From Chara braunii (lineage: Eukaryota; Streptophyta; Charophyceae; Charales; Characeae), in assembly GCA_003427395.1 (NCBI GenBank), contig BFEA01000347.1, positions 765,009 through 788,831 on the forward strand: DNA of 23,823 nt. The letters are read 5' to 3'. How positions within the stretch are numbered: position 1 is the stretch's first letter; each line of letters begins with the position of its first letter. The notes below the pieces were generated by a model. The model made no database searches. It worked only from the letters and a program-made list of their open reading frames with translations, and was not told the origin of the DNA. Shown here piece after piece: positions 1-8,614 of the stretch. Position numbers and translations under genes: made by a program.

Positions 1-87
<87 letters not shown>

Positions 88-92
88 CGCAC
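1..92. repeat. (TC)n then (GC)n microsatellite
   Basis: A pure TC dinucleotide run of about 36 units touches the left window edge, so its true length is unknown. It passes directly into about ten GC units and then GA-rich sequence. The alternating GC part could adopt Z-DNA. No gene content is visible. Confidence 0.97.
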
Positions 93-174
93 GCGAGTTG
101 AGAAAGAGACAGAGAGACAGAGGGAGCGCGCACTCGCACATGGCTGCGCGCCTATGTGCGTTTGTTTTCTTCTT

Positions 175-195
175 GAATGAATGAATGAATGAATG

Positions 196-245
<50 letters not shown>

Positions 246-259
246 CCATTCAATCAATC

Positions 260-299
<40 letters not shown>

Positions 300-300
300 A
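175..300. repeat. (GAAT)n to (CAAT)n tetranucleotide microsatellite
   Basis: About six TGAA units change by one base into more than twenty TCAA units, with two small interruptions near 245-262. The apparent Asn-Gln-Ser peptide repeats encoded here are only a consequence of the tetranucleotide being read in frame; this is not a gene. Confidence 0.95.
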
Positions 301-462
301 CAATCTTGCATTTTTTTTTTGGGGGGGGGTGTCGTCATTTTGTACGGGATCGTTCATACGGTCGTACGAGCGGAGCCCTGTACAACGTACGACGTATCAC
401 ACAGCCCTACATTGTTGCCCTCTTTAGTCAAGAAGCGACTTGGAAGGACGGAGTCAAGGAGC

Positions 463-768
463 GATAAAGTAGAGTCAACAACGTGTTGACTGATGATATC
501 ATAGGGAATCAGTGACTAGGCAGTGATGAGGAGAGAAGGACGAAGGTGATGAGGGGAGTCAAGGGAAGGTGGGAGATATGGCCACAGAGTGACAGGAAAG
601 GATATAGTGAAGAATAATAAAGTAGAGTGAATATCGGGTTGACTGACGATAATCAAAATTATTGAGTAAGCAGTCAAAAGGAGAGAAGGAAGAAGGTATT
701 GAAAGGGGTCGAGTGAAGATAAAGGAGGATATAGCGACAGTCTGGGAGTGAACTCCCATTCACTCATG
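463..768. repeat. Diverged two-unit tandem repeat (about 153 bp)
   Basis: Unit 1 starts at 463 (GATAAAGTAGAGT) and unit 2 at 616 (AATAAAGTAGAGT). In both, the same blocks follow in order: GTTGACTGA, a GAT/ATC-rich segment, a GCAGT block, GGAGAGAAGGA, GAAGGT, and a GGAGATATGGC / GGATATAGCG block. Similarity is clear but heavily diverged, so the duplication is old. No coding capacity is evident. Confidence 0.75.
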
Positions 769-1087
769 TAGGTGGAATAGTGAAAGAGTGAAAAAACAGT
801 AGCCATAGACTGCTTCTCCTACAGGCAATAATAGAAATTCATATCCTCTCCCCATGTACTATTCTCAGTAGAAAAATACAACTTCATGACGGTTTTCGGC
901 TTGGCTGTGCTCCCGACACTTCTCAAGGGGCTCAGGGGGCTTCTCCCAAGATGGTCTTGTGGCGCCACCTACTTTCTAACCATTTTGGAATAGTGGGTCG
1001 TCGACCTTGCCTTCTTGCTTATACTAGTTGCCTACCTACCAGCGTAGTCACACGTCCTTGTCCTGGTCTATCCGTTACGTGTCCCAG

Positions 1088-2542
1088 ATCTTGTTCTTGA
1101 TGGACCTGATGCATGGGGCACGTCTGCCAATTCCGAGCCTTCGTTTTCGTCAGTTCTCATAATTTTTCTTGTATTTTGCGGTGCTTTTCACTTAGGATTT
1201 GCTCGCACCTTAGCAAGTGCGCTCCGGATTTATTTCCTTCAGGCTTTCCGAATTCCAAAGATCATGGGTGTCGATTGGGATACTTCGCAACGAGTCCTTT
1301 GTCGGTACACGTATAGTTCGGAGAAGTCCCTGCAAGGTGCATGATTTTTTTGTTGATGGATAATAGAATAGAAATCTACGTAGGAACTCGTGCACCTTAG
1401 AACTCATGAGCGGTATTGTTTTTTGAACTTCTCAATTTCAATTCGCCTTTAGGATTAAGTGTCGTTTCACTCGCATTTCCCATAGTCGTTTTGGTCTAGT
1501 TTTTTATTTTTTGCACAAATGCCATGCATTTTTTCTGCACCACGTTATTGCATGTAATCTCTCATCGCTCTCCTAACCCTTTTTTGCACCATTGTCGACA
1601 AACGGTAACTGTTTTCTTCTCCCTGTCTTCATACTCTTTCCTTTTTCTTACTTTCACTGAATCTTGGTCTTGTTCTATACTGCTTCGTGTAACCTCCTTC
1701 CCCACTTTCGTTTACATGCAAGGAGGTCCTGTTGATCCCTCGAGTATTCACAAAATTTGGACGACAGCATGTAAGGAGGCTCTGGACCCTTTGCATTCCG
1801 ATATGAATGGCTACAAAGTACACTACGAGGATCAACATGGCTCTCTCGCTCATCTCCTCCTTTCTCATCTCTCCCCTCTCCTATCCCTCATCACCATTTT
1901 ACTCCCTTTCTTTTTGCAACTATAAATCGTGCACTAACAAACGCATCGTTTTTTGTCTTTCGCAGTACATCAACAAAGTCCGTTGGAGTAGTGTTAACGA
2001 ATCGGAAAGTCCAGAGGAGTAAGCTGCAACTTTGCGAGATTGCGCGTTTGATCATTGTGATAGACTGCACGTTTCGAACGAGTCCACGTAGTAGTTGAGT
2101 GGATAAGGTAACAATTGTTGGGGTTTTAACATTGAGTACGTGGTGGTCGAGATCACCAGTGCTTGAGCGAGGTGAGGAGTGTTAATGGTTGGTTGGATGG
2201 CCTAAGGCTAACTCGAGAGCAGACGTTTTGCACCTTATCCTCTTCTTCCTCGTCTTATCTTTGGAGTTAAGTTACATGGCGAGATGCCAGTTTTCCTTTT
2301 CAATCAAGCTAGTGTACAATATCCTATTTTTCGTCTCACACTCTCTTTCAATGTACCTTGTACGAGTGAATGAATGGTGATTGTATGTGCATGACTCGTG
2401 ATGGTTGCATGTGTATGAATGCGTTCTTATGCCTCAACTTTCATTTCGCCCTTCCGTTTTCAGGATCTCGCTAGGCGAGGAACTATGGAATGCAAGAACT
2501 AACAAAGATTTTTCAATAAGATATATGTATTTTCGATGGTAG
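1088..2542 (+). CDS. Candidate five-exon gene, 3' part, unknown product
   Basis: Proposed exons are 1088-1148, 1243-1304, 1723-1817, 1966-2018 and 2464-2542 (stop TAG). All four junctions are GT-AG and phase-compatible (2, 1, 0, 2), and the frame stays open for 115 residues. Acceptors of exons 2, 4 and 5 have long pyrimidine tracts ending TTCAG, CGCAG and TTCAG. A CACTAAC branch-like motif lies at 1932-1938. Weak sites are the exon 1 donor (GTCAGT) and the exon 3 acceptor (CAAG). Recognisable stretches are DGPDAWGTSANSE, SLSEFQRSWVSIGILRNES, SIHKIWTTACKEALDPLHS, YINKVRWSSVNESESPEE and SLGEELWNARTNKD. The peptide is charged and non-repetitive, as expected of real coding sequence. I do not recognise the family. 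The 5' end is not resolved; the frame is open back to about 1047. It could be a decayed gene or a captured fragment. Confidence 0.45.
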
Positions 2543-2616
2543 CCTAAGGGTGTATGCTCTATCTCTCTTGAAGTTCCTCATTTTCTTTTATGGATCAGGG
2601 TGATATATCAATGATG

Positions 2617-2622
2617 AATAAA
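2617..2622 (+). promoter_or_regulatory. Polyadenylation signal AATAAA
   Basis: A canonical AATAAA lies 75 bases after the stop codon of the candidate spliced gene, on the same strand and at a usual distance. A second AATAAA occurs near 2889. The hexamer is common in AT-rich sequence, so support comes mainly from position. Confidence 0.4.
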
Positions 2623-3130
2623 TGGTTGCAGTTTTCTTTTGCTCTTTCTCGTAGTGTGCCCCATTGCTTTCTGTAAATTATCATGCAGGCTTTCAACTTT
2701 TTCTTTTTCTTCTTTAAGAAACTTTTCTGGGAAAATCACCCCCGTTCTCAACCAGTGAGGTGGGCGCTTCTCTCGTTACAATCTTCCATTTGCAAGGGAA
2801 AAGTAACAAGCAAAACAATCACCCTGGCGTAACTTACGAACTCGACGCACTTAGGCCAGTTTATTGCGCTTTCTTCATTTGTATTTTTGAATAAATGCAT
2901 CCTTGTATATGATTAGAAGTATCTGTTTCAGAATGGACATCCTTTAAGAAGTTGCTCAACTTGTGACGATTTTTGCTCTTCTTGTGGCTTTGAAAGGGAA
3001 TGTTCACCCCATGCCAGAATCCAAAAATTTCTTTATGTCGTCGTCATTTAGAACTTCTCCTCATTTTTTTGTCCCTCTTTTTTAATAACCCGTGTTTACG
3101 TTTTTGGAAACTTCCTTCTGGGCGCATCCA
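2623..3130. other. Intergenic stretch without a recognised feature
   Basis: T-rich sequence with several pyrimidine tracts and CAG trinucleotides that could be cryptic acceptors (near 2688 and 2932). I could not build an open spliced frame through them: joining to the 2932 acceptor gives an immediate stop. Confidence 0.6.
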
Positions 3131-3311
3131 TTAGTTTCTTAGGTAATCCCCCTTCACACAGGAGCACCAGGCGTGAAAGTCACATCGTATTGCTTGATTT
3201 CCTCTGAGAAGGCGATTTTCAAAGTTCATGAGGTTTGATTGCTTTGTTTTGTAAGCGGTGAATGAGTGTTTGTCGGTCATGCGGATTGAGCCAGTGGAGC
3301 CATCAGGGTAC

Positions 3312-3397
3312 CGACTTCTCGAAAATCCCCGCCCATGACCTTTCTCGTACAATGAGGATAAGGCACATGTCTGCAAGTGGAATATACGAGAAGTCCC
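3312..3397. repeat. 9-bp inverted repeat
   Basis: GACTTCTCG near 3312 and its exact reverse complement CGAGAAGTC near 3389 are separated by about 70 bases. It lies in a 350-bp minus-strand open frame (3131-3484) that I do not recognise and cannot support as a gene. Confidence 0.6.
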
Positions 3398-3639
3398 AAG
3401 AAGATTGATGACTCTTATCACTTTGCTTCTGAAGCACGATGTTTCGGGTTTGTCAATTTGGGTTTTGTGATTGTTGATACTCATTTCTCACCATACTCTG
3501 GTTTTGCTTCCTTTTAATGAGTTGATCATCATCCCATAGTCGACAGTTGCTCCCTATTGGCCTCGCACGTTATGCAGCGATTGTCGCCACAAGGAGCGCT
3601 TCTACACCCAAGGGTTCAACTATCGGACACATGGAAAAA

Positions 3640-4030
3640 AAAAGTTTAAGGAGAAAGCAGTGAGACTGAGACCCTCCGACTCGAATTCCGAACTCTACAA
3701 AGAGCGTCGTCGGTCCCTCGTTTGAAACCGAGATCCTATGTGCGTTCCCTTTTCCTTTCGACCCGGGAAAAGCCGCCTCGATTCGTGAGGCGAAGTTCAA
3801 AGATACTTTTCGGATTAGGTAGTCGTTGGTGAAGGACTCTTTTTTTTTCCAGCTTTGCTCATGGCTCCATATCTGGGACCACAAGAGAGATTTCAGTTCT
3901 GTCTGGGTCACCACACTAAAGTTTTCAAAAATCCTTGGCACACCCCATTTTGCCGCTTTGGAGGCCCCTTTCCACACTTAATCTCTTCGACTGGAAAGTT
4001 GTGCAGGGCGTGGGGTTGAGCGTCACATCC
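3640..4030. repeat. Dispersed repeat R1, copy 1
   Basis: This block matches 20560-20890 by eye. Shared landmarks in order are GAAACCGAGAT, GAAGTTCAAAGAT, TTAGGTAGTCGTT / TTAGATAGTCGTT, ATCTGGGA, GAGATTTCAGTTCTGT, AAAATCCTT, ACACCCCATTTTGCCGCTTT and GGCCCCTTTCCACACTT. Its left part (3640-3718) also matches 12975-13072. On the minus strand the best preserved stretch reads WKGASKAAKWGVP. The family is not identified; a decayed transposon open frame is possible, since peptide-level similarity persists between copies. Confidence 0.75.
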
Positions 4031-4453
4031 ACGGGAATTCACGTTTTCAAGAAGACTTCCCAGCGTTGCCCAGTGGACAGGCTCAAATTCACACAGGCTG
4101 GGTCCGGCGTGGGGGGGATGGGTTGGGTAGCGAGTGAGAGGACAGATGCAATCAGATGGAATTGTGCTCGGTTGAATGAACCAATCAATGACATTCATCT
4201 CAACCCACTTCTGCCAGTGGTATCTATAGGGGTACAAATATTGAGGGAGGAGGGGATTGTCGCCCGGCCAGCTCAGCAGCATATGAGGGAGGAGGAGAAT
4301 CGTAGAGGTGGAGAGAGAGGAGTGGATGGTGTGGAAATGGAGAGGAATCGAGAGATAGACAAGGCAGGAAGAAAAGGAAATACAGGCACTGCAGGAAACG
4401 GGAGGGGAGATTATCCCTAAACCACACACTAACCACCTACCAAGGTGAATATC

Positions 4454-4469
4454 CTCTGTGTACACAGAG
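4454..4469. repeat. 16-bp perfect palindrome
   Basis: CTCTGTGTACACAGAG is a perfect palindrome at the left edge of a region dense in inverted repeats (4454-5405). Confidence 0.9.
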
Positions 4470-4492
4470 TAAGAACTCTAGTGCTGCGAGGA

Positions 4493-4574
4493 AACAGGTT
4501 ACACCTGACCGCCTGTTCCAGTATCAATTGAAGCTTGCTTCTTGGAGATGAAGACAGGACACCTACGACAGGTG
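4493..4574. repeat. Two short hairpins
   Basis: AACAGG (4493-4498) pairs with CCTGTT (4512-4517). CACCT (4560-4564) pairs with AGGTG (4570-4574). Each alone could be chance; they are listed because they continue the run of inverted repeats that begins at 4454. Confidence 0.5.
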
Positions 4575-4687
4575 AGGCTGTACGTCGAGTCTCAGCGTTT
4601 GGTTACACACGTCAGGCCCACCGGCCATACCTTCCCTAGTGAGGGGACCTGGTTCTCTTTGGGATTAGGCAACCGACCACCTCCCCC

Positions 4688-4832
4688 AAACCACCAGTAC
4701 TTCCTAAAGTCGCGTAGCGTTGATTTTAGGAAACGTACGGGCCACTACAGGAGCGCCCAAATTCATCCAACTAGAAATGTTTCTACTCTATTTTTTTCCG
4801 CGGCCGATAGCTGGGCCAAGTACTGGTGGTTT
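4688..4832. repeat. 15-bp perfect inverted repeat with nested hairpin
   Basis: AAACCACCAGTACTT (4688-4702) and AAGTACTGGTGGTTT (4818-4832) are exact reverse complements. Directly inside the left arm CCTAAA (4703-4708) pairs with TTTAGG (4725-4730). It resembles the ends of a small foldback element, but no flanking target duplication was found. Confidence 0.85.
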
Positions 4833-5027
4833 AACACCAGACTGCTCCCCCCTGCCCACCGGCATTCCTCAGCCTACGCGAGGGAGACGGTTACCTGTGG
4901 CGCCTTTGGATATGGCGTGGCAACTTCTCCGTCCCCAGGGGTTAATCCGCAACTTTGCCATTGCCAGGGGGTGATGGCGGATTACCGGTGTGCTTTTTCC
5001 TAACCCTGATCCGCTGCGCTGTGCGGT

Positions 5028-5083
5028 AATTTTCTCGAGGAAAATTTACTGCCGCATATTAAAAATTTACTGCCGCAGATTAA
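5028..5083. repeat. Hairpin followed by 21-bp tandem duplicate
   Basis: AATTTTC (5028-5034) pairs with GAAAATT (5040-5046) around TCGAG. The right arm runs into two direct 21-bp units (5042-5062 and 5063-5083) that share AAATTTACTGCCGCA and differ at one base. GTGCGGTAATTTTC on the left is itself an imperfect inverse of the repeated unit. Confidence 0.8.
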
Positions 5084-5112
5084 CGCTAGGATCTCGTATG
5101 TCTAGAATCCAG

Positions 5113-5130
5113 CCTCTACATCAACCTGGG

Positions 5131-5163
<33 letters not shown>
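5113..5163. repeat. Foldback-arm-like sequence plus poly(A) run
   Basis: CCTCTACATCAACCTGGGC followed by TTTT and about 27 A closely matches the left arm plus poly(A) of the inner foldback hairpin at 7490-7533 (CCTCTACAACACCCTGGGC). This suggests a second, partial or solo arm of the same element family. Confidence 0.65.
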
Positions 5164-5164
<1 letters not shown>

Positions 5165-5197
5165 AGGAGTACCACAGCCGGCGGGTCCGCACACAGA

Positions 5198-5405
5198 AGA
5201 CAGGCATCACTCTCTTTCAGGAGTTCTGTCTGCCCAGATGGAGCAAGACCAGGGGTGAAGTCCCACTTACCCTTATTCTTCATTTGTGGCCGTTGATCTT
5301 CCTAATCTGTGGTGAGAAGTTGAGCATTCGGGAAAGTGGGACTCGGCCTCAGGTTCCATTGGAGTGCTACCAGGAAACTCCGCAGAGATGAGACCTGAGA
5401 TGGCC
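5198..5405. repeat. Chain of nested inverted repeats
   Basis: Three consecutive structures: AGACAG (5198-5203)/CTGTCT (5226-5231) enclosing ACTC/GAGT; AGTCCCACTT (5259-5268)/AAGTGGGACT (5334-5343); and TCAGGT (5349-5354)/ACCTGA (5393-5398) enclosing GGAGT (5361-5365)/ACTCC (5377-5381), with outer GGCC bases at 5345 and 5402. No coding or tRNA-like signal is visible. Confidence 0.75.
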
Positions 5406-5566
5406 TAGGTCCTGGGCATTTGTGAACAATCTCGGCCGTAAAGGTCGATGTCAGATCACCAGACTTTGAGAACTGCAGAGGCGGGGGGGGATCACGGAGT
5501 TAACAGGCGCATCCCTCTTTTTTTCTGTCATCTCTGACACATGGTCCTCTTGTAGGCCCTCCTGAC

Positions 5567-5593
5567 CTTTTTTTTTTTTTGGGGGGGGGGGGG
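5567..5593. repeat. T12/G13 homopolymer junction
   Basis: A run of about 13 T is followed directly by about 13 G. It abuts dispersed repeat R2 copy 1. Homopolymer length should be regarded as uncertain in the assembly. Confidence 0.9.
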
Positions 5594-5597
5594 ACAA

Positions 5598-5654
5598 GGC
5601 TCCAATCTATTCGTGGGGAGCAGCACGTGCTGGGAACCGGGCCCAGCGTCCCAC
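5598..5654. repeat. Dispersed repeat R2, copy 1
   Basis: Matches 9244-9303: both contain GCTCCA, a short AT/TA variable part, GGTGGGGAGC or GTGGGGAGC, CTGCTGG or GTGCTGG, and ACCGGGCCCAGCGTCCC. The core itself folds (GCTGGG with CCCAGC). A T-rich tract lies 20-80 bp to the left of each copy. Family not identified. Confidence 0.75.
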
Positions 5655-5984
5655 ATGGAAATTTACATTGAATTCTGCGACCTCCCTTCCATGCTGCAAA
5701 ATTCGCAAGCGAAACGCTCGTGGTTTGAGTAGTCTCCAAATTGGCGGGATGGCCTTCGGGAAATCTGTCAAAATGGGAACGATTTGACAAAAAAACAATA
5801 AAAATAAAAATGGGAACGATACAGAGAAAAAACAGAAGATTAGCATTGGCCCCTGCGCAAGGCTCATGACACGCATACATCTGGCCTGACGCAACAGCAC
5901 GCACCTATTCGAAAACGACGACCGCATTCATGCTTTCTCAGCAGGAAGGCACCACTGGCAGGGCTTGGCCCGCTTTGTAAATGT

Positions 5985-6088
5985 GATGTATACGTCAGCT
6001 AGCTGTTCCCCATGTGGGGAGAAAACACTGTATTAAAAAAGAAAAAAGAAAAAAAAAAGAAGAAAAAAAAAAAGATGTATATGTCAGC
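5985..6088 (+). mobile_element. Short retroposed insert with A-rich tail and 15-bp target duplication
   Basis: GATGTATACGTCAGC (5985-5999) recurs as GATGTATATGTCAGC (6074-6088), one mismatch in 15. The 74 bases between end in a long A-rich tail with scattered G. A direct repeat flanking a poly(A)-tailed insert is the signature of target-primed reverse transcription by LINE machinery, which inserts LINEs, SINEs and truncated transcripts. The 35-bp body is too short to assign a source. Confidence 0.7.
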
Positions 6089-6148
6089 GTCGCATCTTCG
6101 TGAAAGAACCGGGCCGCGCTCATCTCCTCGGCGCCATCTCCCAATTAG

Positions 6149-6211
6149 AACGGATGCATTTTCTTTTTTTATTTTCTTTTTTCATTTTCTTTTTTTTCTA
6201 ACGGATGCATT
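6149..6211 (-). mobile_element. Tail-only retroposition scar, 12-bp direct repeats
   Basis: AACGGATGCATT is repeated exactly at 6149-6160 and 6200-6211. The 39 bases between are T/C only apart from two A; on the minus strand they are an A-rich tail. It fits a LINE-mediated insertion truncated to little but its tail. Confidence 0.65.
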
Positions 6212-6308
6212 ATCGCGGTGACCAAAGTGTAAAAAAACGAAATAAAAAGTCGCCATGAAGGGGCGCTGTGGTCAGCTCTCGACCGTCCATTGACAGGAGC
6301 TCCTGAAG

Positions 6309-6367
6309 GCGGGAAGAGAGGTGAAAAAAAAGGAGAAGCGGGACGAGAGGTGAAAAAAAAAGGAGAA
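6309..6367. repeat. 29-30 bp tandem duplication
   Basis: GCGGGAAGAGAGGTG, then A8 and GGAGAA (6309-6337) is repeated as GCGGGACGAGAGGTG, then A9 and GGAGAA (6338-6367). The copies differ by one substitution and one base in the A run, so the duplication is recent. Confidence 0.9.
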
Positions 6368-6576
6368 TCGGTCGGAATTAAGAAAAGAAGGAAAAACAAG
6401 GGGGACCAGCACAGTCACCCTGCCTGGCACAGATACGGCCCCCGCTCAGTCGAGGAATGAAGGGTTAATGTAGAGTAGGCTCGGGAAGGGGCGTATGTTT
6501 GCGGCGAAATGCAGAGTCGTACCTGTGAGAATGCCCCCACTGGAGGCCGGTCGGGGCTGGGTTGGGGCCGGGGTCG

Positions 6577-6589
6577 GTGGGGGGGGGGN

Positions 6590-6638
<49 letters not shown>
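6577..6638. repeat. Poly(G) tract of about 60 with one N
   Basis: An almost uninterrupted G run with an N at 6590. Any protein read across it (polyglycine or polyproline) is artefactual. The tract could form G-quadruplexes. Its length is probably uncertain because long G runs are poorly sequenced. Confidence 0.95.
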
Positions 6639-6724
6639 CTGCATTCATCGCGTCTGTTGCAGATCGGGATCTTTTCTCCACCAGCTCTTTTAGCTTGTGC
6701 AAATTGAAGGCCTGGGAGGGGGGT

Positions 6725-6803
6725 GAAAGGAGGTAGCTAAAAAAAATTAAAAAAAAAAAACAAAAAGAAAAAAAAAACAAAAAAAGAAAAGAAAGGAGGT
6801 AGC
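6725..6803 (+). mobile_element. Tail-only retroposition scar, 13-bp direct repeats
   Basis: GAAAGGAGGTAGC occurs exactly at 6725-6737 and 6791-6803, flanking 53 bases composed almost only of A with scattered C, G and T. This is the third A/T-rich insert with flanking direct repeats within 820 bp. Confidence 0.7.
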
Positions 6804-6840
6804 GTAACCTGATCAGCAGGTGAACCTCTAGGTTACCTGC
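6804..6840. repeat. Hairpin with alternative pairing
   Basis: GTAACCT (6804-6810) pairs with AGGTTAC (6830-6836). GCAGGT (6816-6821) can alternatively pair with ACCTGC (6835-6840). Confidence 0.6.
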
Positions 6841-7016
6841 AGTTTTTAGCCATGTACGGGTCCTGCCACAGGCTCCCATGTGCGTCTAGTAGATTTCGTT
6901 TTCCTGTTTTTTTTAGTTTTTTATCTTATTTAAAAAAGTACACTATGTTCTTCTCTCTATGGCTTTGTTTTTGTTTTTTTTTTCTGATCAATACTGTGTC
7001 TATTTTTGCCAATCCC

Positions 7017-7210
7017 CTAGATCTCACCAGGGCCGAGGTCCCACTAGCAGTGGGGATAGGATCAAGCTCCTGAATCTGGATGTGTGTTTATGCAGAGATG
7101 CAGAAAAGCAGTTCAATCTAGATCTCCTGCACCTCTCCACAAACACGTCCAGATTCAGGCATTCGATCCGACCCTCTTTGCTAGTGGGACCACGCCCCAG
7201 GGTGGTCTAC
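7017..7210. mobile_element. Foldback (MITE-like) element 1, about 194 bp
   Basis: Arms of about 85 bases surround an apex near 7104-7126. Perfect blocks are GGTCCCACTAGCA (7037-7049) with TGCTAGTGGGACC (7179-7191), and CCTGAATCTGGA (7069-7080) with TCCAGATTCAGG (7148-7159). Weaker pairing extends out to about 7017 and 7210. It resembles a foldback MITE; no target duplication is clear. If transcribed it would give a long imperfect hairpin RNA. Confidence 0.8.
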
Positions 7211-7431
7211 AAAGGGTCTAGCAGGTGTGTTTTCCAAGCTCAAGATCACGCCAGCCATTTTTTAATTTTTTTTTTTGAAAGCTATATTCTTCTCTCAATT
7301 TCACGTCACACTACCTACCTACCACTACTCCTAATTGTAAGCATACGGGGAACCCCGTAGCAGCCAGAACCGAGAGAACATGTGGGGGCTGCTCCCGACC
7401 TGCAGGTGGGCGATACCGGCTAGGGGACAGC

Positions 7432-8013
7432 TGGAGTCTAAGTGCTTCCAACAGAGAACCTTGGAATTGCCTGTGGGTCTAGTCCTTGTCCTCTACAACA
7501 CCCTGGGCTTTAAAAAAAAAAAAAAAAAAAAAAGGAAAGGTAAGTGCCTGTGTACCTGATGCATCAGGGACACAGGCACTTACCTTTTCTTTTTTTTTTC
7601 TTTTTTCTAAAAAAAGCCCAGGGTGTTGTAGAGGCCAAAATGCCCATTTCGTCAAAATGGACATCTTTTATTTTTTGAACGAAATAGAAACCGAGTTTTT
7701 TGGCCGAAAACTCGTCAAAAGGTCCGGCGTTTGTAAAACGCTGGATCCCCTGGCTGTACATGGACCTAGATTGAGACCAGGTACCTGCCTGGAGGTACCT
7801 GGTCTCAATCTAGGTCCACGTACAGCCAGGGGATCCAGCGTTTTACAAACGCCGGACCCTCAGGAACAGCAAATTTCGACGAGTTTTCGGCCAAAAAACT
7901 CGGTTTCAATTTCGTTCAAAAAATAAAAGATGTCCATTTTGACGAAATGGCAGTTCCAAGGACTAGACCCACAGGCACTTTCAAGGTTCTCTGTTGGAAG
8001 CACTTAGACTCCA
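7432..8013. mobile_element. Foldback element 2: long palindrome carrying a second hairpin
   Basis: The outer arms start TGGAGTCTAAGTGCTTCCAA at 7432 and end with its reverse complement at 8013. Pairing continues inward over blocks such as CTGTGGGTCTAGTCCTTG, ATTTCGTCAAAATGGACATC, GAGTTTTTTGGCCGAAAAC and GCGTTTGTAAAACGCTGGAT, down to GAGACCAGGTACCT (7773-7786)/AGGTACCTGGTCTC (7793-7806) around a 6-base loop. The arms are nearly perfect over roughly 200 bp. The left arm is interrupted by an independent hairpin (7490-7634) absent from the right arm. Near-identity of the arms implies recent formation or continuing homogenisation. No open reading frame in it is credible. Confidence 0.92.
7490..7634. 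mobile_element. Inner hairpin inserted in foldback element 2
   Basis: CCTCTACAACACCCTGGGC (7490-7508) is an exact inverse of 7616-7634. Inside, a poly(A) run faces a T-rich run, then GGTAAGTGCCTGTGT (7539-7553) pairs exactly with 7570-7584, and the apex is the palindrome CCTGATGCATCAGG (7555-7568). The element is a near-perfect 145-bp palindrome. A related single arm occurs at 5113-5163, so this is a mobile family. Confidence 0.9.
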
Positions 8014-8145
8014 CCATTTTCTCTCATCCCCTCCACTGTGTTTGGTTGTTTTCTCTCATGCCCTCCGATAACCGCGGCTGGTCCACTTGTTCTTCTAATG
8101 ACAGCATTTCAAGTCTCAGCCTTATGGCCTACTTATACTACATGT

Positions 8146-8527
8146 TTTTTGTTTGGGATAATTTGCAAAATACCCTCGTAAGTTGAGATATATGCCAAAA
8201 TGCCACTGAAAGATGTGGGTAGAGCGGAATGCCCTTTTCGGGCCGAAATCTTTGTGTTGTGCCCCTGTCAGGCGGGAGTGCAACTTTGCAATCTGGACCT
8301 CCCCGTTTGGGCCTTAGGAGAAGTTGGCAGGTACTTGGGAATTTTGCAAAGTCCGACGGTACCCGGTAGGGGTATATTGCAAAGATGAGGGTCCAACCGA
8401 TGCCAGGGGTATTTCACAAAAAAAAGTTTTTGTCAGAGGGGCATTCTGCTCTACCCACGCCTTTTAGGGGCATTTTGGCAAATATCTCAACGTATGGGGG
8501 TATTTTGCAAATTATCCCTTTTTGTTT
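8146..8527. mobile_element. Non-autonomous Mutator-like element (MULE-type MITE)
   Basis: The element proper is 8155-8518 (364 bp). Its ends are 80-bp terminal inverted repeats, 8155-8234 and 8439-8518, beginning GGGATAATTTGCAAAATACC, with about nine mismatches by eye. It is flanked by an exact 9-bp direct repeat TTTTTGTTT (8146-8154 and 8519-8527). Long TIRs with a G-rich terminus and a 9-bp target duplication are diagnostic of the Mutator superfamily. Internal sequence repeats a TIR-like motif (GGGGTATNTNGCAAA) near 8370, 8406 and 8495, so it may have grown by sub-repeat duplication. No transposase is encoded; mobility would need a MURA-type enzyme in trans. Confidence 0.92.
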
Positions 8528-8614
8528 TTGTTTTATAAATCAAAACAGAGTTTATTCATTCTCATAAAATCCTTGAGGCCGGGGTCCTCACAGGTCTACC
8601 CCATACGTAACCGT

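Noticed and set aside
189-467. Open frame with Asn-Gln-Ser repeats
   Set aside because: It is only the TCAA microsatellite read in frame.
4542-5003. 153-codon plus-strand open frame
   Set aside because: It crosses the inverted-repeat chain, has no motif and no splice or promoter support.
6415-6879. Polyproline/polyglycine proteins
   Set aside because: They depend on the poly(G) run with an N; not credible coding sequence.
7486-7926. Open frame through foldback element 2
   Set aside because: It reads both arms of a palindrome; the frame is a by-product of the inverted repeat.
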